A DNA stretch of 64,000 nucleotides from Aquila chrysaetos chrysaetos (GCF_900496995.4 NC_044012.1:25929606-25993605); one strand, 5' to 3'. Counted from the stretch's first letter, positions 46,850-59,082 are shown. Translations and numbers: made by a program. Notes: generated by a model from the letters alone, not told the origin.

Positions 46850-47878
46850 AGTGAATAAGTGCCCTAGGGGAGTAAGGCGGTTTGGCTGGGTGATGCTCTA
46901 ATTGCCTGCCAGTCCTGGCCAAGCCACGTGCAGCTTTGTGCCGGTGGGAATGGCTGTTCTCACTCTGTGGGGCTGCCACCACCTCCCAGCACTGCTGGGG
47001 CATCTGGCTTATCTGTGAAACCTCCTGATCCAACACACTGAACGAGCAAAGGCCCTGGCAGGCCAAGGATACCCTGTGCAGGGGCTACTTATGGCCCTCA
47101 CGCTACGAATCCCCATGCACGGTGTGAAAGCATCCCTGCCTGCCCATTGCAAATCCAGACCAGCTAAAACACACCTTTCCACCCAGAAGATTGCAGTTGA
47201 GACCACCAAAGGGACCGCTCAAGGGACTCCTCATTTCCATGGGAGCTGAATGCGTAAGTCCCTTCGGTGCCTTTGAAAACACCATCCAGGAAGGACTCTC
47301 GGCAACTTTTTGCAGACCATAATTACTGTGGCATGCAGACTTCCTTCACTTACACAGGGAACCCAGAGAAGAGACAGATGATTGGCACTGAGAAAGCCTT
47401 GGGCTAAGGGCAAGACGGCTACTAAAAAGGACTTGCCACAAAGTGAATAACATGCTGAAAGAGGTGACACTTTTCCAGCACAACAAAGGGGAGAAGGCAC
47501 AAGCAGGAGCACTGGGTCGGCCCAGGGAAAGGCAGCTGAATCAAAGTGGGCTCATGTCCCGAAAACACAAATCACATTTCCTGCTCTGCTGCACAGTCTC
47601 TGCACCAGTCATCCCTCCCTTTGTTCCCTGTTTATGCCACGAATAAATCCAAGGGAAAATTAACAGTAGCATGAGCATAAGTGCCAACAGGGAATGCATT
47701 TTTATGTAGTCATATCTGCATAAGTGAAGGTCCTGGCATTTTTTTTTCCTTTAATGCGAATCTAACACCTATGAATTGGGTTCCAGCATGCTGGGAATTT
47801 GGGTGAGGTCCCACACATTGAAATAAAAAGAGTTGAAATAAGTTCATTTTTAATGGAGTAGGTGGAAAATTTCTCACT
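46850..47878. other. Intergenic stretch, nothing recognised
   Basis: Moderately GC-rich, with several open frames of 60-100 codons on the minus strand that match no family I know. Confidence 0.45.
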
Positions 47879-47879
47879 G

Positions 47880-48046
47880 ATATGAAGCACCGGGGATGGT
47901 GCTGGGTTGCCATCCCTAGAGGTATTTAAAAGACATGTGGACGTGGCACTTGGGGACATGGTTTCTTGGTGAACTTGGCAGTGTTACATTTATGGTTGGA
48001 CTCGATGATCTTAAGGGTCTTTTCTAACTTAAATGGTTCTATGATT
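47880..48046 (+). repeat. CR1 LINE 3' end fragment
   Basis: Includes TGGTTGGACTCGATGATCTT, then CTAACTTAAATGGTTCTATGA, matching the CR1 3' terminus. 5'-truncated. Confidence 0.85.
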
Positions 48047-48654
48047 TGGAGCAGAATATTGATCTCCAGCTTATGAACAACTGAGTAAATTTTCTGTTTC
48101 TATTTTCACCAGGAAATCCAGAAGCCTGAAGGTAGGTTTGTTATTTACATTTCTGATTTTCCAACAAAAAAATCTCCCTCAGTATCATAGAAAAAAACAC
48201 AGACAAAGTGCATGTTTTCCCGGTTGATGCCGACAATTTGAGAGCTACAAAAAACAAAGGGAAGAATGCTTTCTTCAGGCTTATCTTCTTTTTTTGCAGT
48301 TGAAGACAAAAGCACTCAATCCAGCCTGGATTTCTCCAGCTTTCATTGCGTTTCACACCCCTGGACTACAACGCCCTTTTTAACGTTAAATGATCTGACC
48401 CAAGATTTTAGGAATCAAGCTGGCGTCAGAGAGCATGTAAGCAGATTAATACAATTTTAATAAGCTCCATAAATCCAGTTCCTGGGCAAGCTCCAGATCA
48501 AGTAGCCTTCAAGTAATGCTAATACTCAGTTTAGTGTTTCCAGTGCAGGTAGCAAAATATTAACCCGATGATAACATCGTGCCCTGTCATCCAAATGTTC
48601 TTAATTAGCATCTGTAAAGTCCTTTCATCCCAGAGAGACGCACAGTGCCATATG

Positions 48655-48790
48655 GGACATTGTTGTGGGGGCTATTATTATTCCATTATTCCCAATTAAG
48701 CACAGGGGAAACTGAGGCACATTGCACTGTGGTCACTTGGCAGCGCAGCATGAGTCAGAGCCAGGGTCAGAACCAGACTCCATCGCAACT
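48655..48790 (+). repeat. MIR-like ancient SINE remnant
   Basis: CTATTATTATTCC...GGGGAAACTGAGGCACATTG...GTCACTTGGCAG...GAGCCAGGGTCAGAACCAGA follows the MIR 3' half in order (ATTATCCCCATTT, GAAACTGAGGCAC, GTCAC, AGCCAGGATTCGAACC). Confidence 0.55.
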
Positions 48791-50170
48791 GCCTCCAAAA
48801 CAAGCCCCGTGCTCTGGTAGCCGCTCTACCTCTGTGACATGAGGTCCTGCACCACCCGGCCACCCTCAACCCAGGTAGATTTTCCTAAAGATCCCCTGGG
48901 CTCTGGCTCCTATGGGAAAGCAACAATGATGTGACAACTCCTCAGAAGGCTACACCATTGCTCATCTCAGTTTTAAAGGGGACACAAAACATTGGGTTGT
49001 GAGAGCATCCCTGGCTCTGCAAGGTGGAAGGAGGGCCACGGTCACTGCTGCTCTTGCACACTGCCTTGCTGGGCCAAAGCATCACCACTGGACATTCAGG
49101 AGAAGGTGTGAAAAGGGTCTGCTCCTCCATGACCCACTGAGCACCCTGGGGAAGCAGCCAGATGCCACCTCAACATTGCTAGATGCTCAAGTCTTGGACA
49201 CATCCTTGCCTTCAGAGGGCAGCCCGTGGTGGCACCCCAAGGTCACCGAGCAAGGGTGGAGCAGGGCAGGATGCGGGGCAGCGTCCCGGCCCCAGTCACA
49301 CCCTCCTCTTTGTCTTGCAACACTTGTTTTTGCCCTCCAAATAGGCATGATGTACTTAGTATGAGCTACTAGTCATTTTCCTAATGATAGGGCATATTAC
49401 AGGATTTTTGTATTTTTCAGACAGCATTTCACTATATTTAATAAAGAGGAAGCAGCAGAGGGCAAAAAGACAAGATATTTAATCTCAGGTCAGAGAACTA
49501 TATTTATTTAAGTTTATATATATATGTATAATATAAGCATACATATATATATATATATGGTTTGTTTTCAGTACAGTGTAGAGTATACATCTTCAGGCAG
49601 CATAAAGAATATAGTTAATTGCTTTTATAGCTCAAACATTTATAAAATAGTCGTGCTACAACTTTCAGTGTTATTTCAAAGACTTTCTTTAGTTTCAAGT
49701 CATATTTTCAATATTAATTAAAGCAACCAAGTGAATAAAAACTTTCATGTATAAAATCTCAGCAAGGACCAAATTCACCAAGCCAGAAATCCTGTCTTGT
49801 CTGGAGACTCTACTGAAGTCAGCGCAGAGTCAGTGGTTTAAAGCAGCAGGGATTTCTGGCCACCTTCCGAAATGAAGGCCATTGGAGTAAGGTTCGTATA
49901 CCGTTTGCTTAGCAAATTTACGTTTGGCTTCCAAATCTGTGAGTGAAAACAGCTGTTTCAGAGAACTCGCAGCCTCATGGAATCCAGGTTAGCCTGAACA
50001 TTGTCTCCCAGTGCCAGGACTAAACCCAGAGCCAGGCACAGGCCAGTCCTCTGCTGGCCGCACTGCCAGTCCTTTTGATTCTGTCATGATTTGGACTCCT
50101 TAGACATTTCTATTTCTTCTTTTTTTTTTAATTTTTTAAAAAATCACTATTCATTTCAACTAGGTGAGAA
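48791..50170. other. Intergenic stretch with TA-rich microsatellite
   Basis: Nothing coding recognised. A TA-rich run (with ATATATATATATATATGG) lies at about 49515-49560. Confidence 0.45.
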
Positions 50171-50176
50171 TTTAAT
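50171..50176 (-). terminator. Candidate poly(A) signal ATTAAA of the repeat gene
   Basis: ATTAAA about 270 nt past the stop. It lacks the TGCAT that follows this signal in other genes here, so it is tentative. Confidence 0.4.
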
Positions 50177-50443
50177 AGCATCCCACTAAATTATGCCTTG
50201 TAGCAGATTAAGCCTACTCCAGGTAGGCTTACAAGCCACAGGTACCTGGAGTGCAGCCATGGAAATAATATTGCACCCTGGCCCAAAACAGAGCTGAGCT
50301 ACAGGGGAAATACTGGAAAACAGAGATAAAGCAGACTTAAGCAATAGGAACTAGTTGCCAGGTGGTACGAGGAGATAAATAACCCCTGCCCCAAAGCTGT
50401 ACCTCACTCTTTTTCTGTGGACCATCCTTTCCCCCACTCCTTT

Positions 50444-52132
50444 TTACCAGGGCCATTTGGACACAGAACAGTACTTTTTAGAGTGACTCGAAATTTTAAC
50501 TCCACCTAACTGACATTGCTGCAGGACACATTTGGTTGCACATGGCTGCTGTGGGACACACTTGGTGGCACACTGCTGCTGTGGGACACATTTAGTCGCA
50601 CATTGCTGCTGCGGGACACACTTGGTGGCACACTGCTGCTGTGGGACACATTTAGTCGCACATTGCTGCTGTGGGACATATTTGGTCACACACTGCTGCT
50701 GTGGGACACACTTGGTCGCACACTGCTGTGGGACACCCTTGGTTGCACACTGCTGTGGGACACCCTTGGTCACACCCTGCTGCTGCGGGACACATTTGGT
50801 CGCACACTGCTGCTGTGGGACACACTTGGTCACACACTGCTGTGGGACACCCTTGGTCGCACACTGCTGCTGCGGGACACACTTAGTCACACACTGCTGT
50901 GGGACACCCTTGGTCACACCCTGCTGCTGCGGGACACATTTGGTCGCACACTGCTGCTGTGGGACACACTTAGTCACACACTGCTGTGGGACACCCTTGG
51001 TCGCACACTGCTGCTGCGGGACACACTTAGTCACACACTGCTGTGGGACACACTTGGTGGCACACTGCTGCTGTGGGACACACTTGGTCACACACTGCTG
51101 TGGGACACCCTTGGTCGCACACTGCTGCTGCGGGACACACTTAGTCACACACTGCTGTGGGACACACTTGGTGGCACACTGCTGCTGTGGGACACATGTG
51201 GTCGCATACTGCTGTGGGACACACTTGGTGGCACACTGCTGCTGTGGGACACACTTGGTCGCACACTGCTGCTGTGGGATACCCTTGGTGGCACACTGCT
51301 GCTGCAGGACACAAGTTGTCTCACACTGCTGTGGGACACAAATCGTAGCACCCTTGGTTGCACACTGCTGCGGGACACACTTGGTCACACACCTGGTCGC
51401 ACACTGCTGTGGGACATACATGGTGGCACTCTGCTGTGGGGCACAAGAGGTCACAAACTGGTGCGAGACACACTTGGTCGCACACTGCTGTGGGACACAC
51501 TTGGTGACACACCTGGTTGCACACTGCTGCTGCGGGGTGTACGTGGTCACACACTGCTGCGGGATGCACTTGGTTGCACACTGCTGCTGTGGGATGCCCT
51601 TGGTCAGGTACGGCTGCTGTGGCAGACACGTGGTCACGCACCTGGTCTCACACTGCTGCTGCGGAATGCACTTTGTCGCGCTCTGCTGCTGGGGGGCATA
51701 GGCGGTCATGCACTTGGTCGCACACTGTTGCGGCACACCTTTGGTTGCACACTGCTGCTGCAGCACACACTTCATCACACAAGGCTGCTGTGACGCACCC
51801 TTGGTCGCACACTGTTGCTGCGGCACGCAAGTTGACACGCACCGAGTTACACATGGCTGCTTTAGGATGCACTGGGTCACACACTGCTGCTGCGGCACAC
51901 ACTTGGTTGCATACTGCTGCTGTGGCACACACTGGGTCACACACTGCTGTTGGGAGAAGCTGGAGGACATGATCTGCTGCTGGGGGACACAGGGGGTTAC
52001 ATACTGTGGGGTGCACAGTGTCGAGTGCCAGGTAGGCACTGGCAGGTGTCTGGCAGCATACATCGGCGGGCACTTGATGGGGATGGGTTCCTGGTAGACC
52101 AGAGGAAGGCACTGATGTAGGTAGCACGACAT
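50444..52132 (-). CDS. Gln/Cys repeat EDC protein, EDQCM-like (562 aa)
   Basis: Likely a cornified-envelope building block. After an N-terminal MSCYLHQCLPLVYQEPIPIK and a unique stretch to about residue 50, the protein is about fifty repeats of CVPQQQCATK (10 aa) or CVPQQCATK/CVTK (9 aa), many with the first Cys replaced by Gly (GVPQQC). It ends LGGVKISSHSKK then a final SKWPW, shared with the gene at 43696-44670. Every repeat carries Gln and Lys for transglutaminase and Cys for disulfide linking. The frame stays open upstream to 52165, but the codon there is GTG and lies before the splice acceptor; the first ATG of exon 2 (from 52153) is at 52132. Exon 1 is at 53091. Repeat number is likely to vary and could be mis-assembled. 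Confidence 0.88.
   Translation of the reverse strand: MSCYLHQCLPLVYQEPIPIKCPPMYAARHLPVPTWHSTLCTPQYVTPCVPQQQIMSSSFSQQQCVTQCVPQQQYATKCVPQQQCVTQCILKQPCVTRCVSTCVPQQQCATKGASQQPCVMKCVLQQQCATKGVPQQCATKCMTAYAPQQQSATKCIPQQQCETRCVTTCLPQQPYLTKGIPQQQCATKCIPQQCVTTYTPQQQCATRCVTKCVPQQCATKCVSHQFVTSCAPQQSATMYVPQQCATRCVTKCVPQQCATKGATICVPQQCETTCVLQQQCATKGIPQQQCATKCVPQQQCATKCVPQQYATTCVPQQQCATKCVPQQCVTKCVPQQQCATKGVPQQCVTKCVPQQQCATKCVPQQCVTKCVPQQQCATKGVPQQCVTKCVPQQQCATKCVPQQQGVTKGVPQQCVTKCVPQQQCATKGVPQQCVTKCVPQQQCATKCVPQQQGVTKGVPQQCATKGVPQQCATKCVPQQQCVTKYVPQQQCATKCVPQQQCATKCVPQQQCATKCVPQQQCATKCVPQQPCATKCVLQQCQLGGVKISSHSKKYCSVSKWPW
50510..51990 (-). repeat. 27/30-bp tandem repeat array inside the Gln/Cys gene
   Basis: Units of 30 bp (plus strand GGGACACACTTGGTCGCACA then CTGCTGCTGT) mixed with 27-bp units that lack one CTG (one Gln). 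The array is most regular at about 50510-51300 and more diverged toward the gene's 5' end. Larger blocks of several units recur. Confidence 0.9.
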
Positions 52133-53090
52133 CTTGGTGAGGCTTTGGCAGGACTGGAATGACACGTGAGAAAGCAGAGTCTTTAGACAGGCACCCGGTT
52201 GATTTTCTCACAGTCCTGCTGCTGCCCGTGTAGCAGGACTGGCTCGCTTCACTGGGTGATGGAGACACATCCCGCCTATACCACAGTCTCAAAACCACAC
52301 CAGTAGCAGCCGAGGACCCAACCCATTATTTTTAACTCTGAAACATGGTGCTAAGTCAAACAGTGGGGAAAATCAGAGACATGTAGCACTAAATATCTCC
52401 CCAGACTGCAATTCCCTTCCCATCACCTGGACCTCCACTGGGGGAGAACTTATCTTGGAGGTCAGCAGAGGAAGGGCTGATCTCAGAGCTGCCTTTCAAT
52501 CATTAAATCCAGTTTTGCCCTCCTGCTTTTGGTTAGTAACTGCCTCTGACCTCTTGCTGATGCATTAAGAAAAAGGCCCAACCCAGAAACAAGCTCTGAA
52601 CCTCTGGCCACATCTGCCATAGCAGGAGAGGCAAAGATCACCCAAGGCACCGCTGCTTGGTGATCCCATCACACTGCAGGCAGGCAGAGGTTCACAGCTC
52701 AGTCCCAGCATCACAAAGTTCATGCTCATTAGAGAACCAAAACCAATTAAAGGGTAACAATACCACAACTGAACACAAACCTGCTTACAGCTCTTCTAGC
52801 ATTATGTTCCCTGATGCACCAAAGCTGCTCTGATTGTTGTCAGGCACCCCCAAAAGCAAACAATAGCAGCACCCCAATTACTTCTAACAACCTTTCCTAA
52901 CATTTTTCAGGAGTGTCTCTTGGACTCAGATGCCCAGCTGCAGACACTGAGAGCGCATTCCCATTCCAACACAGCAATTCAAACGAACTAGTTTTAAAAA
53001 CTTTTCCCATAGAGCATTTTTTATATGTAAAAAAGCAGAAATAAATCTGCATTGCAGCAGCTACAGAGGCTCAGCACAAACCAGACTTAC

Positions 53091-53159
53091 CCAGCTTCCT
53101 GGCGAGAACAGCTTTGTGATGTGACCAGTGAGTCGTAATAGAAGGAGAGCTTTTATATA
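53091..53159 (-). promoter_or_regulatory. TATA box and non-coding exon 1 of the gene at 50444-52132
   Basis: Minus-strand TATATAAAA at 53159-53151, a leader ending TCGCCAGGAAGCTGG and donor GG|GTAAGTCTGG (last exon base 53091). The donor context is identical to that of the gene at 43696. The intron is about 0.94 kb. Confidence 0.87.
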
Positions 53160-54914
53160 GCTACTAAATGTGCCTTGAAGGTATGAGGTACCCATGACAT
53201 AGCCTAATAGCTCCTATGCAAAAGCTGTTCTGTGTTCAACATTCGCAGTGACTAGCATCAGTGTACTCACCCCTGAGGATGAGTAGTTGAATGTCGGCTC
53301 CCCATTGTAAGAGTAATTACCTTTTGTATAATCCTTCCTGGCATGGTAAGATTGAATGGTATTTGGAGAGGCAGCAGCAGTGGCATCCCCTGCTTCAGGG
53401 GTTTTGCAAGGCAGAAATGCACCAAATAACATGCAGTACTGGCTTTCCAGAGGTCTCACTGGAGCCAGGCTTCACAGTCCCTGGAAACATCCTGGTGGTC
53501 CCCCAGAAATGGGGCCATCCCATCACTCAGCCTCTTTTGGCACACACATGGCATTGGCTTCCTGCCGTGAGAGCTGCACTGACCGCTCCATGTCCTTCTC
53601 TAACTTTAGTCCCTGGTCAGAGCTGGCAGCATTTCTCATCTGCCCCATAATGCCCAGCAGCCAGCGTCGGTTTTGGGTGCAGGCTGGACACAGGGCACTG
53701 GCTCCTCAGGAAAAACAAGAGGTCCTAGTAAAGTTCAAATCACCCTCTTGGGTGGGTGCAGTTCATCATCCATAGAGAACTTCATTTTTAGTTCACATAG
53801 CTCTTGAGAGCCCCTGGCTGTTGGTGTCTTGATGCTCCCATGATCCCAATGCAATCACCTGTTAGAGCAATGGGAATACACCGTCCAGTGACTCTCAGAT
53901 GAGCAGAAAAGATGAGCTACAGTCACATTTGATTGCAGCCCTTGCACAACAAACTCAGCTGTCAAAGCTGTGACCGGCAGCATGACAGTCTACAAAAAGT
54001 ACCAGGAGCAGATAAACTTCCTCCAGGCCTGCGGGTGACTTTCTCAGTGAGTCAACTTCTTATCTCACACTGCACCCAGAAAAAAACTAGTCAGAAAACT
54101 GGGAGATTAATTTTTTGAAGTCACTGAAGTTCTAATCAATGCTTTCATGTATATGTTGTCACAGGAAATATCCCCCCCCAAAGTGACAATTTCTTCCTGC
54201 TGACTACAAGGAGAGCTGAGGGGGACCAGTGTAGAGGAGTGCTCTGCCCCACCGACATCTAGCACTGGCTTAGATGAAACCCACCCCAAGGGGACCAGTT
54301 CCTGAGTATGCTTATTAAAAACTGCAGTTTCTTGTGAAGTAGAGAAATGGCTTTGCCCATGTGGTTTTGGAGGCAAAGAGAAAGGTCCATAAATAATTCT
54401 GTAGTGAAACTGATAATAAAGGTTAGGAATTCTTGGACAACTATGACCCACACCAGGCAAGAATCACAGGGGGTGAAATGCTCCCTTTACTATAGGCTTC
54501 TCCAGCAAGGACAAATCCTGACCCTTGCTGGTCAGCACTGAGTGTGTTCATCTTTGCCTGAACCACAAGAAATGTGGCTTTGTTGTGGCATCTCTCCTGC
54601 AGAAATTGGTTCTTTGATCCAAAGCCATAACTCTTCATTGCTTTTTAGCTCCAAAGGTTGTAGGTGTGATCCTCCCTGTTAACCAAAGTGAGCCCTTCAC
54701 TTTTATATTATTTTTATTCTAGTCTGGATGCAGGCACTGCCCCAACCTTCAAACAAATCTTTATTTCATTCCATACTTGACTGAAACCCCATGTGTACCT
54801 GCCTAACTTAAAGCCCAGGTGAACTTTAATTTTTTGATTACAACATTTACTTGTCTTTCATGTTAATACCCAGTAATGTCTGTAAGACTATGTGTCTAAG
54901 CCCTCTTAAAAAGT
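53160..54914. other. Intergenic stretch, nothing recognised
   Basis: Open frames near 53291-53775 (plus) and 54107-54460 (minus) match no family and lack the EDC gene plan. Confidence 0.45.
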
Positions 54915-55471
54915 TGTTGTGGTTTAACCTCAGCTGGCAGCTAAGCACCTTGCAGCCACTTACTCACTCCCTGCCAAGTGGGATGGGGGAGAGAATCAGG
55001 AAAAAAAAGTAAAACTTGTGGGTTGAGATAAAGGCAGTTTAATAGGACAGAAAAGGAAGGGAAAATAATAATTACAATTATAATTATAATAATAATAGAA
55101 TATACAAAACAAGTGATGCACAATACAATTGCTCACCACCCACTGACCGATGCCCAGCCAAACCCCAAGATGCGGTGCCCCCCAGCCAACTCCCCCCAGT
55201 TTAAATACTGGGCATGATGTATTACCATACGGAATACCCCGTTTGGGTCAGCTGTCCTGGCTGTGTCCCCTCCCATTTTCTTGTGCACTCCCAGCCTCCG
55301 CTGGCAGGGCAGCATGAGAAGCTGAAAAGATCTTGACTTAGTATAAATACTGCTTAACAACAACTAAAACATCAGTGTGTTATCAACATTTTTCTCATCC
55401 TAAATCCAAAACACAGTACTATACCAGCTACTAAGAAGAAAATTAACTTTATTCCAGCTGAAACCAGGACA
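54915..55471 (+). mobile_element. Solitary LTR of an avian endogenous retrovirus (fossil)
   Basis: Begins TGTTGTGGTTTAACCTCAGC and ends GCTGAAACCAGGACA; same family and orientation as the copy at 41752-42332. No internal region is seen next to it. The two copies differ by scattered changes and small length differences, so they appear to be separate, not very recent insertions. Confidence 0.8.
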
Positions 55472-56059
55472 TCAGTACACTCCAAAACTGCAGAATCAAA
55501 GAAAGAAAGAAAAAAACCAGAAACGTAATTAGGCTCCATTTTAACTTTGGCAACATAGCAACTTTGGAGACTTCCACTATGTAACAATTTAATGAGTGTT
55601 TCACTTTCGCATGGTAATGCCTGTCAAAAATGTGTGCTTCTGTTGTCATCATCTGTGCATATCCTGGTAGTATCCAGTTTTTCTCCCCACAAGCCAGCCC
55701 TGCCCTGCAGTGGTTGTCAGCTAAGAAAATCTCCTGTGTTTTTTTAACATGCCTGATGATTGAACCAATAGCATGAGATGAAGGTGGGAAAAAGAAGTTA
55801 AAACAGGGCTGTGGCACTAAGAAGTACGACAAAGGAAGCTGAAAAACATCCTGGAGGAGATGCCAGGTGAGACATTAGGGATTCCACCACCTTCCCTTTA
55901 ATAAGTCAGGAATGCAAAGGAGCACCGTCACAGTGCAGCAATTTTGGAGCATGAGCCAATGTACCAGGAATTCAAAGCTCCCTGCCTGCTCCAAATATAG
56001 AAATTTGGCAGAAGAACAAGACAGTCAAAAAAGAAGACAGAAGAAACACATGGCACATG

Positions 56060-57335
56060 GGAAATAAGGAGGTGATTGGTGACAGCCAACATGGCTTCAC
56101 TAAGGGCAAATCGTGCCTGATGGATTTGGTGGCCTTTTACGACAGGGTTACAGCATTGGTGGATAAAGGAAGAGTGACTGACATAATCTGCCTGGACTTG
56201 TACAAAGCATTTGACACTGTCCTGCATGACATCCTTGTCTCTAAATTGGACATACATGGATTTGACAGATGGACCACTTGGTGGATAAGGAATTGGCTGG
56301 ATGGTCACACTCAAAGGGTTGCGGTCAACGGCTCGATGTCCAAGTGGAGACCAGTGATGAGCGGCGTTCCTCAGGGTTTGGTATTGGGACCGGCGCTGTT
56401 TAACATCTTTGTCAGCAACATGGACAGTGGGATTGAGTTCACTCTCAGCAAGTTTGCCAGTGACACCAAACTGTGTGGTGCAGTCAACACACTGGAGGGA
56501 AGGGATGCCATCCAGAAGGACCTTGACAGGCTTGAGAGGTGGGCCCATGCAAACTCCATGAAGTTCAAGACGACCAACTGCAAGGTCCTGCATATGGGTC
56601 AGGGAAATCCAAGCACAAATTCAGGCTGGGCAGAAAATCAATTGAGAGCAGCCCTGAGGAGATGGACTTGGGGGTGTTGGTTGACGAGAAGCTCAACATG
56701 ACCCGGCAATGTGCATTTGCAGCCCAGAAAGCCAACCATATCCTGGGCTGCATCAAAAGAAGCATGACCAGCAGGTTGAGGGACATGATTCTGCCCCTCT
56801 ACTCTGCTCTTGTGAGACCCCACCTGGAGTACTGGGGCCCCCAACATAAGAAGGGCATGGACCTGTTGGAGCGAGTCCAGAGGAGGGCCACAAAGATGAT
56901 CAGAGAGGGCTGGAGCACCTCTCCTATGAAGTCAGGCTGAGAGAGTTGGGGTTATTCAGCCTGGAGAAGAGAAGGCTCCAGGAAGACCTTATTGCAGCCT
57001 TCCAGTACTTAAAGGGGGCCTACAAGAAAGCTGGAGAGGGACTTTTTACAAGGGCATGTAATGATAGGACAAGGAGTAATGGCTTTAAACTGAAAGAAGG
57101 TAGATTTAGATTAGATGTAAGGAAGAAGTTCTTCACGGTGAGGGTGGCAAGGCCCTGGAACAGATTGCCCAGAGAGGTTGTGCCTGCCCCCTCCCTCGAA
57201 GTGTTCAAGGCCAGGTTGGATGGGGCTTTGAGCAAGCTGGTCTAGTGAAAGGTGTCCCTGCCCATGGCAAGGGGGTTGGACTAGATGATCTTTAAGGTCC
57301 CTTCCAATACAAACCATCCTGTGATTCTATGAAAC
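56060..57335 (+). mobile_element. 5'-truncated CR1 LINE (reverse transcriptase part and 3' end)
   Basis: Starts within the reverse transcriptase domain ([36 protein letters not shown]). The catalytic box reads FASDTKL where CR1 has FADDTKL. The C-terminal part ([39 protein letters not shown]) continues in a different frame, and a stop after TSPMKSG precedes the final block (GLFSLEKRRLQEDLIAAFQY...WNRLPREVV). The 3' end has GGACTAGATGATCTTTAAGG and TGTGATTCTATGA. It is a dead copy: truncated, frameshifted and missing a catalytic Asp. Confidence 0.93.
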
Positions 57336-57339
57336 AAGG

Positions 57340-58210
57340 TAAATTGGCTAGGTGTGATCTAGGATATTGGGTTGAAACTTCAAGTGATGTAAAATTCATC
57401 TTGCTCCAATAATGGTAACAAAAAAATACCAATAAACTAGACAAAGAGCTGTAAAGCAGGAGGGAGCTACAGTGGGGAGTTGTTAAGCTTTAAAACTAGT
57501 GCATAGTGAAGGACACTACATGTGTTAGGCTACAATTGCAAAGCCAAGGAAGACAGTCTTCCCTTGAAGAAATAGATCTGCCTTGGAGAAGTACCTGCAT
57601 GGGGCTGGGATGGCCATTTCCTCCGGTCTCTCCAAAACATGGTCATGTCCTCCAGCCTCACCCAGGCCTGGCCATGTCCTCTGAACTTACAAGGTATGGA
57701 CATTTCCTCCAAGCTGTACAAACCACTAGAGCGCAGCATTCGCACATGCAACCACCTCCTGCAACAGCCTTGCAGAACCAGATACTGGTAGCTGGGAAAC
57801 TGCCTTCAAATGCCCTCTCTCTCTCTCTCCAGGAAAATAGTTTAAACTGGCAGCCTGTGAACTAGACCCAGCCCAATGCCTTTGTGTCATAGAACCCTCA
57901 TGTCTGAATGCTCCTTATTGTACCAAGTCACTGGCATGAAGATAAATCTGAGTTGCCAGTGCTCCCTGCAGCCCGACCACAGCCTCCTGTTCCCACGGTT
58001 GTAAAAGCCAGAGTGTCTTATTCCAGCTGCTCACATGTACGTGTGCTTCTGGGCATTGAGAACACACACTGAAACAGTAGCTGGACTGCACATCATGTTC
58101 TTCACAGGAGAGTGAGTCTGTTCAGTCCATTGCTGCAGGGTGGTAAGGTGCGTGCAGGGAGGGGAGCGTGGAGAATAAAGGAAACATGAGAGAATGAGCA
58201 GAGATTACAC
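57340..58210. other. Intergenic stretch, nothing recognised
   Basis: No EDC exon or conserved protein. Ends at the poly(A) signal of the small EDC gene. Confidence 0.45.
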
Positions 58211-58211
58211 T

Positions 58212-58217
58212 TTTATT
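58212..58217 (-). terminator. Candidate poly(A) signal AATAAA of the small EDC gene
   Basis: AATAAAAG on the minus strand, about 870 nt past the stop: the first canonical AATAAA I noticed downstream. The other genes in the window use ATTAAA. Confidence 0.45.
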
Positions 58218-59082
58218 GTATCAGACTTGTAATTAGAAAGCAGCATACAGGCTGTAGATAATAAAACTTAACATATTATTAGCCCAGCAAGCAGTAAATT
58301 CAGTCTCACTGTTTCAATGATTTAACTGCACTGAAGGCAAAATACTAACCCCATCATGCATTAGAACGAAATGCTCCTCACTTGGACTCCTTCTTGCTTC
58401 ATTTTAAAAGTGTTTTATTACTTAATGAACTCTTGCTGTTCTGCAATTAGTAGCCCTACACACCTCTTTGTTCTGGTTGCTACCAGGCTCAGTGGAGGTT
58501 AGTGTCTGTAGAAAATCTGACTACATGATCATAATAGCCCTGGTGACTTTAAAATACTTAAGCTGAGCTGTGGAGTTTCAATGCAACTTTCTCTCTTCCC
58601 AGCACCCATATGTATTAGCTCCATCCATTAGCTGGGCTTCCAATAGGAGAGAAATCCAGGCATTGAGGTTTGAACTCAAAGCTTGATCACAGCCACAGAT
58701 GTTCCCTCTGCAGCAGCAACAGACATTAATTCAAAGGCACAAAGCCTCCAGTAGCACAGCTCCAGGGACTGGAGCACCTCAGCTCTGAATGGGGAAGCAG
58801 CATGTGGTCGTCGAGGCACCCAGCTCCCAAAGATGAAACTGTGAAATATATCTAGTGGAGCTTCTATCACACCAGCAATGAGAATGTGAAGTTACCATGG
58901 CATGTCCCAGATTTTGTTCCTCTGCCATCACTTTCCATATGCAGAAGCTACTTTGGCCTGGGAGGCCATTGACTCGCGTTCTGGTTTGCTATTGTTCTGG
59001 GTTTGGCACAGAAACAAGAGCTTGTAGTGCCTTGGCTGGTGGTGGGCATTCCTTGGCTGCTGGTTTTGATGTAAAAAGCTCC

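Noticed and set aside
50516-51793. 425- and 389-codon plus-strand open frames over the repeat gene
   Set aside because: They mirror the tandem array of the minus-strand Gln/Cys gene; the repeat period is a multiple of 3, so any frame free of stops in one unit stays open. The minus frame has the EDC gene plan and the shared C-terminus.
52133-52165. Upstream extension of the 562-aa repeat protein
   Set aside because: The first codon there is GTG and the segment crosses the acceptor at 52154; the ATG at 52132 is the better start.
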